In this document: one piece after another, positions 15,486-22,739 of the stretch
Layout of the letters: each line of letters opens with the position of its first letter
How positions within the stretch are numbered: the stretch's first letter is position 1
NCBI GenBank assembly: GCA_022796875.1
Contig: JAAWJJ010000034.1
Span: 1-38,303 of the forward strand
Direction of reading: 5' to 3'
Origin: Eubacterium sp.
GTDB taxonomy: Bacteria; Bacillota; Clostridia; Lachnospirales; Lachnospiraceae
Length of the DNA stretch: 38,303 nucleotides
The notes under the pieces: model-generated
Told to the model about the DNA's origin: nothing
Databases searched by the model: none
The model's input: the letters and a program-made list of their open reading frames with translations, nothing else
Made by a program: the position numbers and the translations under genes

Positions 15486-16226
15486 ATGAGTTCAAAAACA
15501 AAAATAGTAGTTCTTCATATGAAAGAATTGATTTATACAATCGTGTTTGCCGTATTGGCAGTCGTGCTGATTCTTTTATTAGTCGTGATGTTCCGCCCTG
15601 CAAAAGAGGAAGAAAAACAGGATTCCAAATACGTGGCAGGAGTTTATACGGCTTCTGCGGATATTAATAATACTACTTTTGAAGTAGAAGTGGTAGTGGA
15701 TGAAGAGCGGATCAAAGCGGTGGATTTTGTAAACCTGGAAGAATCCGTAACGACAATGTATCCATTGGCTGCCACTGCGATGGAACAGATTGAAACGCAG
15801 ATTATAAAAAATCAGTCGCTGGATAACATATCATATGCCGGGGATAGTCAGTATACTTCTATGGTATTGATGCAGGCGATTGAGGAAGCGTTGAAAAAAG
15901 CGGAAAACACCGGAACAGCAGGAAATGCGGAAGAATCAAAAAATTCAGGAGCGGCGGAAAATTCCAATACCATGGAAAATACGGAAAATATGGGAAATCC
16001 GGATAGTACACAGAGTCCGGAAAACGTACAGAATTCCGAAAATGTAGTGAATCCGGAAAACACACAGAATCCGGAAAACACACAGAATCCGGAAAACACA
16101 CAGAATCCGGAAAACACGCAAAGTCCTGAAAATGTACAAAATTCCGGAAATGTAGAGAATCCGGAAAATACGCAGAACCCGGAAAACACACAGAACCCGG
16201 AGAATACCCAAAATGCACAAAACTGA
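15486..16226 (+). CDS. Membrane-anchored FMN-binding-like protein with Asn-rich repeat tail
   Basis: A 246-residue protein with three parts. Residues 14-37 form one membrane helix (LIYTIVFAVLAVVLILLLVV) with a Lys-rich N-terminus inside. Residues 48-140 resemble an FMN_bind domain (PF04205): it opens YVAGVYTASAD and ends TSMVLMQAIEEALKKA. The flavin-attachment motif SGATxTS is replaced by AGDSQYTS, so covalent FMN is doubtful. From residue 145 the chain is low in complexity, and from 176 it consists of hexapeptides of the type QNPENT. The start at 15486 has GGGGTG before it; the ATG at 15474 has none. It lies alone between the etfA terminator and a hairpin ahead of the vanG-like gene. The tail may cross the cell wall, but no sorting signal is visible. 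Confidence 0.7.
   Translation: MSSKTKIVVLHMKELIYTIVFAVLAVVLILLLVVMFRPAKEEEKQDSKYVAGVYTASADINNTTFEVEVVVDEERIKAVDFVNLEESVTTMYPLAATAMEQIETQIIKNQSLDNISYAGDSQYTSMVLMQAIEEALKKAENTGTAGNAEESKNSGAAENSNTMENTENMGNPDSTQSPENVQNSENVVNPENTQNPENTQNPENTQNPENTQSPENVQNSGNVENPENTQNPENTQNPENTQNAQN
16011..16226 (+). repeat. Nested 18-bp / 108-bp coding tandem repeat
   Basis: Twelve 18-bp units encode hexapeptides. They fall into two blocks of six: 16011-16118 (QSPENV, QNSENV, VNPENT, then three QNPENT) and 16119-16226 (QSPENV, QNSGNV, ENPENT, two QNPENT, QNAQN-stop). The same unit order in both blocks shows a 108-bp duplication on top of the 18-bp repeat. The stop codon closes the last unit exactly. Confidence 0.9.
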
Positions 16227-16326
16227 TGTACAGTTCGCCATATATGGAATGACATCTGTTTCTTTGTAGGAAAATTGTAAGAAAGTCGGTAGAAAAGTAA
16301 TAGAAGACTATAAGGGAAAATAAATA

Positions 16327-16385
16327 AACAGCGCTCTTGCAGTTGGTATAATTATAATACCGGAGCAAGGGAGCTGTTATTTTGT
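16327..16385 (+). promoter_or_regulatory. Large hairpin with two TATAAT boxes ahead of the vanG-like gene
   Basis: AACAGC plus CTCTTGC at 16327-16340 pairs with GCAAGGGAGCTGTT at 16365-16378 (one mismatch, one wobble). An inner stem GGTAT/ATACC (16345-16349 and 16357-16361) caps it. A T-rich tract (TTATTTTGTTT) follows, so it can end transcripts from the repeat-protein gene. The loop region holds two adjacent TATAAT boxes (16347-16352 and 16353-16358) without a good -35. Confidence 0.55.
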
Positions 16386-16463
16386 TTCATTAATTCGGAG
16401 AACCCGAAAGAGGTTTATGAAAAAATGCTTGTGCAGTACCAATGGAGGAAGAGGTGTTTTAAA

Positions 16464-17516
16464 ATGCAGAAAAAAAGAATTGCCGTTATTTTTGGAGGAA
16501 ATTCCACAGAATATGAAGTATCGCTGCAATCGGCATATTCGGTTTTGGATAATATCAATACGGACCGTTACGACATATTTCCGGTTGGGATTACCAGAAG
16601 CGGCGAATGGTATCATTATACGGGAAAAACGGAAAAAATTTCAGACAATACCTGGATGAATGACAGCCGGAATCTGTATTCTGTGGCAGTGTCACAAAAT
16701 CGTTCGGTAAAAGGATTTCTGGAGTTTTCGGCAAATCAATGTAAGAAAGTCAGAGTGGATCTGGCGTTTCCGGTATTACACGGAAAAAACGGTGAGGACG
16801 GTACGGTACAGGGGTTGTTTGAACTGGCGGGAATACCGGTGATTGGCTGCGGCATGCTTTCTTCCGTTCTTTGTATGGATAAAGAAAGAGCACACCAACT
16901 GGTGAGCCTGGCAGGAATATCCGTTCCGAAATCGACGTCATTCCGACGTTTTGAAAAAGAAGAGGCAGTCAGAGAAATAGAAGCAGACTTCATGTTTCCG
17001 CTTTTTGTAAAACCGGTTCGCGCAGGTTCGTCGTTCGGAATTACCAAAGTATCTGACAGGCATAAACTGGGCGCTGCGATAGAACTGGCATTTGAACACG
17101 ATGCGGAAGTGATTGTGGAAGAAACCATAGATGGATTTGAAGTGGGATGCGCAATTTTGGGCAATGAAGTCCTGACGGTCGGAAGAGTGGATGAAATTGA
17201 ATTGTGCGGTGATTTTTTTGATTACACGGAAAAGTATACGTTAAAGTCTTCCAGAATTTATATGCCGGCAAGGATTGATGCAAAAACAGAGAAACGGATA
17301 CAGGATACGGCGGTAACGATATACAGGATGTTAGGATGCTCCGGATTTGCAAGAGTAGATATGTTTTATACGCCGTCAAAAGAAATCGTATTCAATGAAG
17401 TGAATACGATTCCGGGTTTTACTTCTCACAGCCGTTTCCCGAATATGATGAAAGGAGCCGGCCTGCCGTTCCCCCGGATGTTGGACAAGCTGATCGGGCT
17501 ATATGTGGAAAAATGA
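16464..17516 (+). CDS. VanG-type D-Ala:D-Ser ligase (D-Ala-D-X ligase)
   Basis: ATP-grasp ligase that joins D-alanine to a second D-amino acid for the peptidoglycan precursor. The 350-residue protein begins KRIAVIFGGNSTEYEVSLQSA and matches my memory of VanG (349 residues) through GITRSGEWYHYTG, SQNRSVKGFLE and FPVLHGKNGEDGT (102-114). The omega loop reads FFDYTEKYTLKSS (251-263), and EKY followed by a polar residue marks D-Ser-adding ligases of the VanC/E/G group. ATP-grasp residues are present: FVKPVRAGSSFGITK (181-195), Glu219-Glu220, and Glu312/Asn314 in FNEVNTIPGF. Its stop overlaps the racemase start by four bases. No vanXY, vanR or vanS is in the window. A housekeeping D-Ala:D-Ala ligase is the alternative, but the sequence favours VanG type. 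Confidence 0.78.
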   Translation: MQKKRIAVIFGGNSTEYEVSLQSAYSVLDNINTDRYDIFPVGITRSGEWYHYTGKTEKISDNTWMNDSRNLYSVAVSQNRSVKGFLEFSANQCKKVRVDLAFPVLHGKNGEDGTVQGLFELAGIPVIGCGMLSSVLCMDKERAHQLVSLAGISVPKSTSFRRFEKEEAVREIEADFMFPLFVKPVRAGSSFGITKVSDRHKLGAAIELAFEHDAEVIVEETIDGFEVGCAILGNEVLTVGRVDEIELCGDFFDYTEKYTLKSSRIYMPARIDAKTEKRIQDTAVTIYRMLGCSGFARVDMFYTPSKEIVFNEVNTIPGFTSHSRFPNMMKGAGLPFPRMLDKLIGLYVEK

Positions 17517-18637
17517 AAAAAACAGAACGGGTATGGATGGAAATCAGTACAGAAAATTTGCGCCATAATGTGAAAGCATTAAAAAAAGCGATGCCTCCGG
17601 ACTGTGAATTAATGGCGGTAGTAAAAGCGGAAGCATATGGCCATGGTGCCTATGAGGTTTCAAAAGAACTGAATAAAATGGGAGTGACGTCATTTGCCGT
17701 TGCAACGATTGACGAAGGTATAGAACTTAAGAAGCGTGGTATTTTCGGGGAGATCCTGATTCTTGGATATACCGATGTCTGCCGGGCGCCGGAACTGAAA
17801 AAGTATGATTTGATGCAGACATTGATTGATTATGAATATGCAAAATCATTAAACAGTCAAAATATTAGAATAAAAACGCATATCAAAATTGATACCGGCA
17901 TGCATCGGCTGGGAATCCCCGGTACGGAAGTTTCTGAGGTAGAAGAAGTGTTTGCCATGGAAAATATCAGGGTATGCGGGATCTTTACACATTTGTGCTG
18001 TGCGGACAGCAAACGTCCGGAAGACGTTGCGTTTACCAAAAAACAGATCGGCAGTTTTTACCGCTTGATTGATCGTTTGAAAAAAGACAGGATTGAAATT
18101 CCGAAACTTCATATCCAAAGCAGCTACGGGCTTTTGAATTACCCGGAATTGTCCTGTGATTACGTCAGAGCGGGAATTGCGTTATACGGAGTTCTTAGTT
18201 CTCCGAATGACGAAACGACGCTAAAACCGGATTTACGTCCGGTACTTTCTTTAAAAAGCCGCATCATACTGATCCGGTCGGTAAAAGCCGGGGACAGCGT
18301 TGGATATGGCAGAAGTTTTAAAGCCGATTGTGATAGCAGGATCGCCGTCATACCGGTTGGATATGGCGACGGTATTCCCAGGAATCTGTCGGGAAATGTC
18401 GGCAGTGTATCCGTCTGTCAGCATACGGCGCCTGTGATCGGACGTATTTGTATGGATCAGCTTATGGTAGACATTACGGATGTAAAAGAAGCGGAAGTAG
18501 GAGATATTGTTACGCTGATTGATGCAAAAGGAGATTGGGAATTGTCGGCGCCTGCCATTGCGCAAAAAACAGGCAGCATCAGTAATGAACTGCTGTGCCG
18601 GATGGGAACGAGGGTTTCCCATGTTTCTATGGTATGA
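17513..18637 (+). CDS. Soluble VanT-type serine/alanine racemase
   Basis: PLP-dependent racemase of the alanine racemase fold, 374 residues, overlapping the ligase gene (ATGA). Lys38 in AVVKAEAYGHG binds PLP; Tyr265 in SVGYGRSF is the second catalytic base; Lys125 and Arg132 lie in HIKIDTGMHRLG. Near the C-terminus the motif reads GSISNELLCRMGTR, so Asn358 stands where alanine racemases have the active-site Tyr (Tyr354 in the Geobacillus enzyme). VanT serine racemases carry Asn at this place. VanT proteins normally have an N-terminal membrane domain of about ten helices, which is absent here. I infer that it supplies D-Ser, and perhaps D-Ala, to the neighbouring ligase. A plain alanine racemase remains possible. 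Confidence 0.78.
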   Translation: MKKTERVWMEISTENLRHNVKALKKAMPPDCELMAVVKAEAYGHGAYEVSKELNKMGVTSFAVATIDEGIELKKRGIFGEILILGYTDVCRAPELKKYDLMQTLIDYEYAKSLNSQNIRIKTHIKIDTGMHRLGIPGTEVSEVEEVFAMENIRVCGIFTHLCCADSKRPEDVAFTKKQIGSFYRLIDRLKKDRIEIPKLHIQSSYGLLNYPELSCDYVRAGIALYGVLSSPNDETTLKPDLRPVLSLKSRIILIRSVKAGDSVGYGRSFKADCDSRIAVIPVGYGDGIPRNLSGNVGSVSVCQHTAPVIGRICMDQLMVDITDVKEAEVGDIVTLIDAKGDWELSAPAIAQKTGSISNELLCRMGTRVSHVSMV

Positions 18638-18651
18638 ACAATCGGCAGAAT

Positions 18652-18688
18652 AAAAAGGCAGGGAAAAGTTTATGCCCCTGCCTTTTTT
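18652..18688. terminator. Terminator between the racemase and cyclophilin genes
   Basis: AAAAAGGCAGGG pairs with CCCTGCCTTTTTT around a 12-base loop. A- and T-runs on both sides allow use from both strands between these convergent genes. Confidence 0.85.
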
Positions 18689-18716
18689 GAGTTTTGTCTG
18701 ATTTGAAGTTTGTCCG

Positions 18717-19241
18717 TTAGGATTTCTCCGGTTCCGGATAATCTACGCCAAATGTATCCACAGTTACTTTGGCCATTTTGATTTCTTCTTTCGGTTTGTC
18801 CATATAATCGGTGTCGCTTTCCGCAATTTTGTTCACAACATCCATTCCCTCGGTTACTTTGCCGAAAGCAGCGTACTGTCCGTCCAGATGCGGAGATTTC
18901 TTATGTATGATAAAGAACTGGGAACCGCCGGAATCCGGATGCATAGCGCGCGCCATGGAAAGAACGCCCTCGTCATGAAGCAGATTGTTTTCAAATCCGT
19001 TCATGGAAAACTCGCCTTTAATATTGTAACCCGGGCCGCCGGTACCGGTTCCTTCCGGGCAGCCTCCCTGAATCATGAAACCGTAAATAACACGGTGAAA
19101 AGTCAGGCCGTCATAAAAATTTTTCTTCACCAGTGAAATAAAATTGTTTACCGTAATTGGTGCAGTATCCGGATATAACTCGGCTTTGATGATGTCGCCG
19201 TTTTCCATTTCAATGGTAACAATTGGATTTTTCTTTTCCAT
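18717..19241 (-). CDS. Peptidyl-prolyl cis-trans isomerase, cyclophilin type
   Basis: Cytosolic cyclophilin that speeds Xaa-Pro isomerisation in protein folding. The 174 residues show the bacterial cyclophilin motifs in order: TFHRVIYGFMIQGG (47-60, with catalytic Arg50), GGSQFFI near 105, and LDGQYAAFGKV near 118. The start has GAGAGG upstream, and no signal peptide is present. It stands alone, with a terminator downstream and its own promoter upstream. Confidence 0.93.
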   Translation of the reverse strand: MEKKNPIVTIEMENGDIIKAELYPDTAPITVNNFISLVKKNFYDGLTFHRVIYGFMIQGGCPEGTGTGGPGYNIKGEFSMNGFENNLLHDEGVLSMARAMHPDSGGSQFFIIHKKSPHLDGQYAAFGKVTEGMDVVNKIAESDTDYMDKPKEEIKMAKVTVDTFGVDYPEPEKS

Positions 19242-19287
19242 TGTAATACCTCTCTTTTTGATTATTTATTAAATTGATATGTGTTCT

Positions 19288-19316
19288 ATTTTAACGGAAA
19301 TAAAAGAATTAGTAAA
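19288..19316 (-). promoter_or_regulatory. Promoter of the cyclophilin gene
   Basis: On the reverse strand TTTACT (19311-19316) and TAAAAT (19288-19293) are 17 bp apart, placing the transcription start about 40 bases before the ATG. Confidence 0.5.
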
Positions 19317-19349
19317 TGCTTTTCAATTAAAAATCCTCCGGTTTTATGT

Positions 19350-20984
19350 TTATTCCGGGATCTTTATCATAACTTCCGCTCCGTGCGGTTCTATATTATA
19401 AATATCTACAGAGGCATTGCCCGTTGGATAAATCAGCTTTAGGCGTTCGCAGATATTTTGCATTCCGATATGCTGTCCGCGGGTTTCCGACGCTTTTTCT
19501 TTAGGCGGATTATAAAATTCCTGAAGACTTTTTTCGGAAATGCCTTTACCGTTATCCGATACTTTCAGTATGAGATGGTTGTTTTCCCGGGACAGAAATA
19601 TTGTGATGATACCATGTATAGTTCCGTTTTCCGGGTTGTAAAGGCCGTGAAGCAGAGCGTTTTCAATCAGTGACTGTAAAATGTTTTTCGGAATCTGGGT
19701 ATGGAACAGTTCTTCCGGAACCAGCCAGTGGAAAACAACGTCCATGTCTGTGCGGAACTGCATAATTTTAATATAATCTTTCGTTACGTCTATTTCCTGC
19801 CGGACACTGTCTAAAAATTCGGTTTCACTGATGCGCAGACGGTCCCTCAGCAAATTGATAAGGGCGGAATTGATCCGTATGACATCGTCGCATCTTTTTT
19901 GTTTGGCAAGCGCCGAAATAATATTCATGGTATTAAAAACAAAATGAGGGGCAATCTGACTGATAATTAAGGAAAAACGGAGCCGGTTCTGTTCTTTCAG
20001 ATTGCGGATCAGCATCGGCATGAAAATATAGATTGTCGCGACAAACGAAACAATAATAATCAGGATAACGGTAATAAAGTATACGATAAAATCTTTACAC
20101 AGTTGCAGCGGGGAAATATATCCTGTAAATGTACATAAGTTGTAGCTTCCGGCCGCCGTGGTACAGTAGTCTGGCCAATGGCTGCCAGCTGTGCCATCCT
20201 GCGCGTCAGAAACATTCTGATCGGAAATACCGGTATTGTTTTGGCCGGAAACGGTTAAATTCTTTTGTTTGGGATCATCCTCTGCGCTTTGCCTGTAAAG
20301 CAGGTTATGAAACGTATCATACAAGGCAATTTCATGGAAAGCTTCCGGAATAAGACTGCACAGATCATTAAAAAACGGAGTAATATCCGTAAATATAGTA
20401 ATGACAACAGTATATCCGGATATTTTTTGCTGTCTGCTGTAAGCAAGAGAGTAGGCTGTCGTATTTTTCCCGTTTTGATAGCTGTAGATTTCGGATATCA
20501 TAGAGTGGCGCTTTCCCTGTATCAGATTTTCATATTCGCTGCCATTCAATACCGCATAGTCTTCAGGCACTATTTTTGAAATGGACGATATGATATCGTC
20601 GTTTGGAAATTCTATGGAAATATTCCGGCAGTACGGGTTGGAAATAGCAAGGCTGTTCAAAGTCAGGGCAATTTTGGCCCGGTTTTCCGCATATTTTTTG
20701 GTATATTTTTCGGAAACCATGTATTGTTCCGTCAGTTCTTTCAGCGTTTGGGATTGGGAAATGACCGGAAAATAGGTATAAATATTCTGCAGCTGGCTGT
20801 CAAGCTGGTTGATTGTGGAATTTGCAATATAATCGTTTTTTCTGGAAACGGATTTTACCATAAAGGGAAGCAGAAATAAAAAAAGCGAGAGAATAATACA
20901 GGCAAAAATAATAATTTCCAGGATAATAAAACGGGTGATGATCTTTTGGGCAAAGGATGTGTGTATATTTTTCTGTTTGTTCAT
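19350..20984 (-). CDS. YesM/LytS-type sensor histidine kinase
   Basis: Membrane sensor kinase of 544 residues. A first membrane helix (about 17-43) and a second (about 298-323) bracket an extracytoplasmic sensor region of roughly 255 residues, probably of the Cache type seen in this group. The cytoplasmic part is a His_kinase domain (PF06580) with phospho-acceptor His347 in SQIAPHFVFNTMN. A HATPase region follows with IPKNILQSLIENALLHG and VSDNGKGIS. No HAMP domain is obvious between the second helix and the kinase. It overlaps the response regulator gene by four bases. Together with the divergent ABC transporter genes this suggests sensing of an extracellular sugar. The ligand cannot be named from sequence. 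Confidence 0.88.
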   Translation of the reverse strand: MNKQKNIHTSFAQKIITRFIILEIIIFACIILSLFLFLLPFMVKSVSRKNDYIANSTINQLDSQLQNIYTYFPVISQSQTLKELTEQYMVSEKYTKKYAENRAKIALTLNSLAISNPYCRNISIEFPNDDIISSISKIVPEDYAVLNGSEYENLIQGKRHSMISEIYSYQNGKNTTAYSLAYSRQQKISGYTVVITIFTDITPFFNDLCSLIPEAFHEIALYDTFHNLLYRQSAEDDPKQKNLTVSGQNNTGISDQNVSDAQDGTAGSHWPDYCTTAAGSYNLCTFTGYISPLQLCKDFIVYFITVILIIIVSFVATIYIFMPMLIRNLKEQNRLRFSLIISQIAPHFVFNTMNIISALAKQKRCDDVIRINSALINLLRDRLRISETEFLDSVRQEIDVTKDYIKIMQFRTDMDVVFHWLVPEELFHTQIPKNILQSLIENALLHGLYNPENGTIHGIITIFLSRENNHLILKVSDNGKGISEKSLQEFYNPPKEKASETRGQHIGMQNICERLKLIYPTGNASVDIYNIEPHGAEVMIKIPE

Positions 20985-22552
20985 TTCTGTAAGTTCCTCC
21001 TGTACTGTTTCGGCATCATTCCGGTTGCTTTCAGGAAACTCTGACTGAAATACTGGCTGGAGGAGTATCCGGTAAGCGACGCAATTTCATATATTTTTAG
21101 TTTTGGGTTTTGCAAAAGGGATTTTGCCTTTTCAATACGTACTTTTGTAATGAATTCATTGATACTTTTGCCGGTTTCCGATTTGAAAAGTGTGCTCAGG
21201 TAACTGGCAGACAGATAGACTTTGTTCGCCAGAAAAGTAATATTAAGCCCCGGATTTGGATATTCCCGGTTAATATTTTCTATCGTAAGCTTCACAGGCA
21301 GGGACAGAGCGTTTTGGCCGTTAGCCTTGGTATATGCCAGTTCTTCACACATTTTTGTATACCATTCTGCAAATTCCCGGTAAGTATACAGGACAGGCGG
21401 AACGATACGTTCCTTTTTGCTGGAAAACCAGATGCGGTCTAACAGATGGAAAAGCTGCAAAATGATCTGTTCTTGTCCATAAAAAAGATACGGATCTCCA
21501 TATTGTTCCAAAAAGGAGCAAAGAGATTCGCTGACAAAATGAGGGTCGTTCAATGAGGATGGTAAATCGAACAGGGTAATATCCCGGGGATCCATGTATT
21601 TTGCCGGTTTCAAATCGTGTATATTTTCAATCAGGCCGTTTTCCGTTCCATGGGTAAAGTACCGTTTGGAAAAGCAGTGATGCTGGTATAGGTTCCGAAA
21701 TTCTTCGAGCGTTTGTGGAAAGGCGGAATAAAAGCAGGCGGAAGCAATCCGGTGATTTTGGTACAGCTGCCTGCATATTCCGTTCAAATAATGAATAATG
21801 TCCTGCTGCTTTTTGGTCAGGGAACTTTCGCGGGTCTGTTTTGTCAGTATCAGGATATGGCGCTTGGATATGGGAGCGGCAGTATAAGGCGAACTGCCGG
21901 AAAAGGCAGTATTCCGGATTTCTGATACAATAGCGGATAACGTACCGGAACGGACGCTGGACGGCCTGTCGGCAGATTCCTCCGGATGTTCGCTGACAAG
22001 CTGCGCCGGAAAGACCGGTGAAGCAAGTTCCAGTAAAAAGAAACAGAATTTTTCCTCAAATAGCAGGGAACAGCCGGTATTCTCAGAAACCGGGAGAATA
22101 TTCTGCTCTTCATCCGTAAAAAAATGAAAGATGGCCGCTTGTTTTTCCGCAGCCGCCTGTTTTGTATTGGAAGCGATCACTTTTTTTGCCTGATCCAGTT
22201 TTTCCGTAAGGGTGTCGGTATTGATCTCGTCTTTTAATACATAGCTGTTTGCATGATAGTTGATGCTTTCTTTGGCATAATTAAAATCATCATAGGAGCT
22301 GAGCATCAGTATATAGGCGGCGTTGTCCTGCCTGCGGATTTCTTTTAACAATTCGATACCGTTCATAACGGGCATGACAATATCCGTAATAATCAGCTGC
22401 GGATGATACTGATGATAAAATTTCAATGCCTGGACGCCGTTAGAAGCGGTGGCAACGATTTGAAACCCTTGTTTTTCCCAGTTAATAGTATGAATCAGGT
22501 CATCTAATAAGATTCTGTCATCATCTACAATCATGGTTGAAATATAATTCAT
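20981..22552 (-). CDS. YesN-type response regulator with AraC DNA-binding domain
   Basis: Cytosolic transcription regulator of 523 residues. The receiver domain (1-120) has acidic Asp10-Asp11 and phospho-acceptor Asp57 in LIITDIVMPVMNG, with Lys106 in YVLKDE. The middle (about 125-415) is a long, poorly conserved linker region common in YesN proteins. The C-terminal 100 residues hold two helix-turn-helix units of AraC type, with NITFLANKVYLSASYLSTLF and EIASLTGYSSSQYFSQSF as the two recognition segments. It is the first gene of the two-gene operon with the kinase and has AGGAGGGG upstream. It likely activates the divergent sugar transporter genes at 22740; that is inferred from orientation. 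Confidence 0.9.
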   Translation of the reverse strand: MNYISTMIVDDDRILLDDLIHTINWEKQGFQIVATASNGVQALKFYHQYHPQLIITDIVMPVMNGIELLKEIRRQDNAAYILMLSSYDDFNYAKESINYHANSYVLKDEINTDTLTEKLDQAKKVIASNTKQAAAEKQAAIFHFFTDEEQNILPVSENTGCSLLFEEKFCFFLLELASPVFPAQLVSEHPEESADRPSSVRSGTLSAIVSEIRNTAFSGSSPYTAAPISKRHILILTKQTRESSLTKKQQDIIHYLNGICRQLYQNHRIASACFYSAFPQTLEEFRNLYQHHCFSKRYFTHGTENGLIENIHDLKPAKYMDPRDITLFDLPSSLNDPHFVSESLCSFLEQYGDPYLFYGQEQIILQLFHLLDRIWFSSKKERIVPPVLYTYREFAEWYTKMCEELAYTKANGQNALSLPVKLTIENINREYPNPGLNITFLANKVYLSASYLSTLFKSETGKSINEFITKVRIEKAKSLLQNPKLKIYEIASLTGYSSSQYFSQSFLKATGMMPKQYRRNLQK

Positions 22553-22566
22553 AGACGCACCCCTCC

Positions 22567-22589
22567 TTTTCCTGGATTATACAGGAAAA
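22567..22589. promoter_or_regulatory. Inverted repeat in the divergent regulatory region
   Basis: TTTTCCTG and CAGGAAAA form perfect 8-base arms around a 7-base centre. On the reverse strand the centre contributes to a TATAAT box in front of the response regulator gene. This fits an operator for autoregulation, but no known motif is recognised. The rest of the 187-base divergent spacer is AT-rich; I see no convincing promoter for the transporter genes. Confidence 0.45.
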
Positions 22590-22739
22590 AAATGCAAAAT
22601 TAAAGAATGAAACAGAAACATAAAAGGATATATAACAAAATTAAATATTTTTCGTATTTTTTTTTGCTTTTACAGATATTATGATTTATTTAAAGAAAAA
22701 TATAAGTGATTTTTGACAGAAAATATGGGAGGAGCAACT

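Noticed and set aside
16011..16226. CRISPR-like array
   Set aside because: The 18-bp units follow each other without spacers and are in frame with a coding sequence.
15848..16368. Several overlapping reverse-strand frames rich in Phe, Cys and Ser
   Set aside because: They are the antisense reading of the NPENTQ repeat. They lack ribosome binding sites and their open length comes from the repeat's biased codons.
16464..18637. Plain housekeeping ddl-alr pair
   Set aside because: Considered first, but the EKYT omega loop and Asn358 point to the VanG/VanT type. It is kept as the alternative in the entries.
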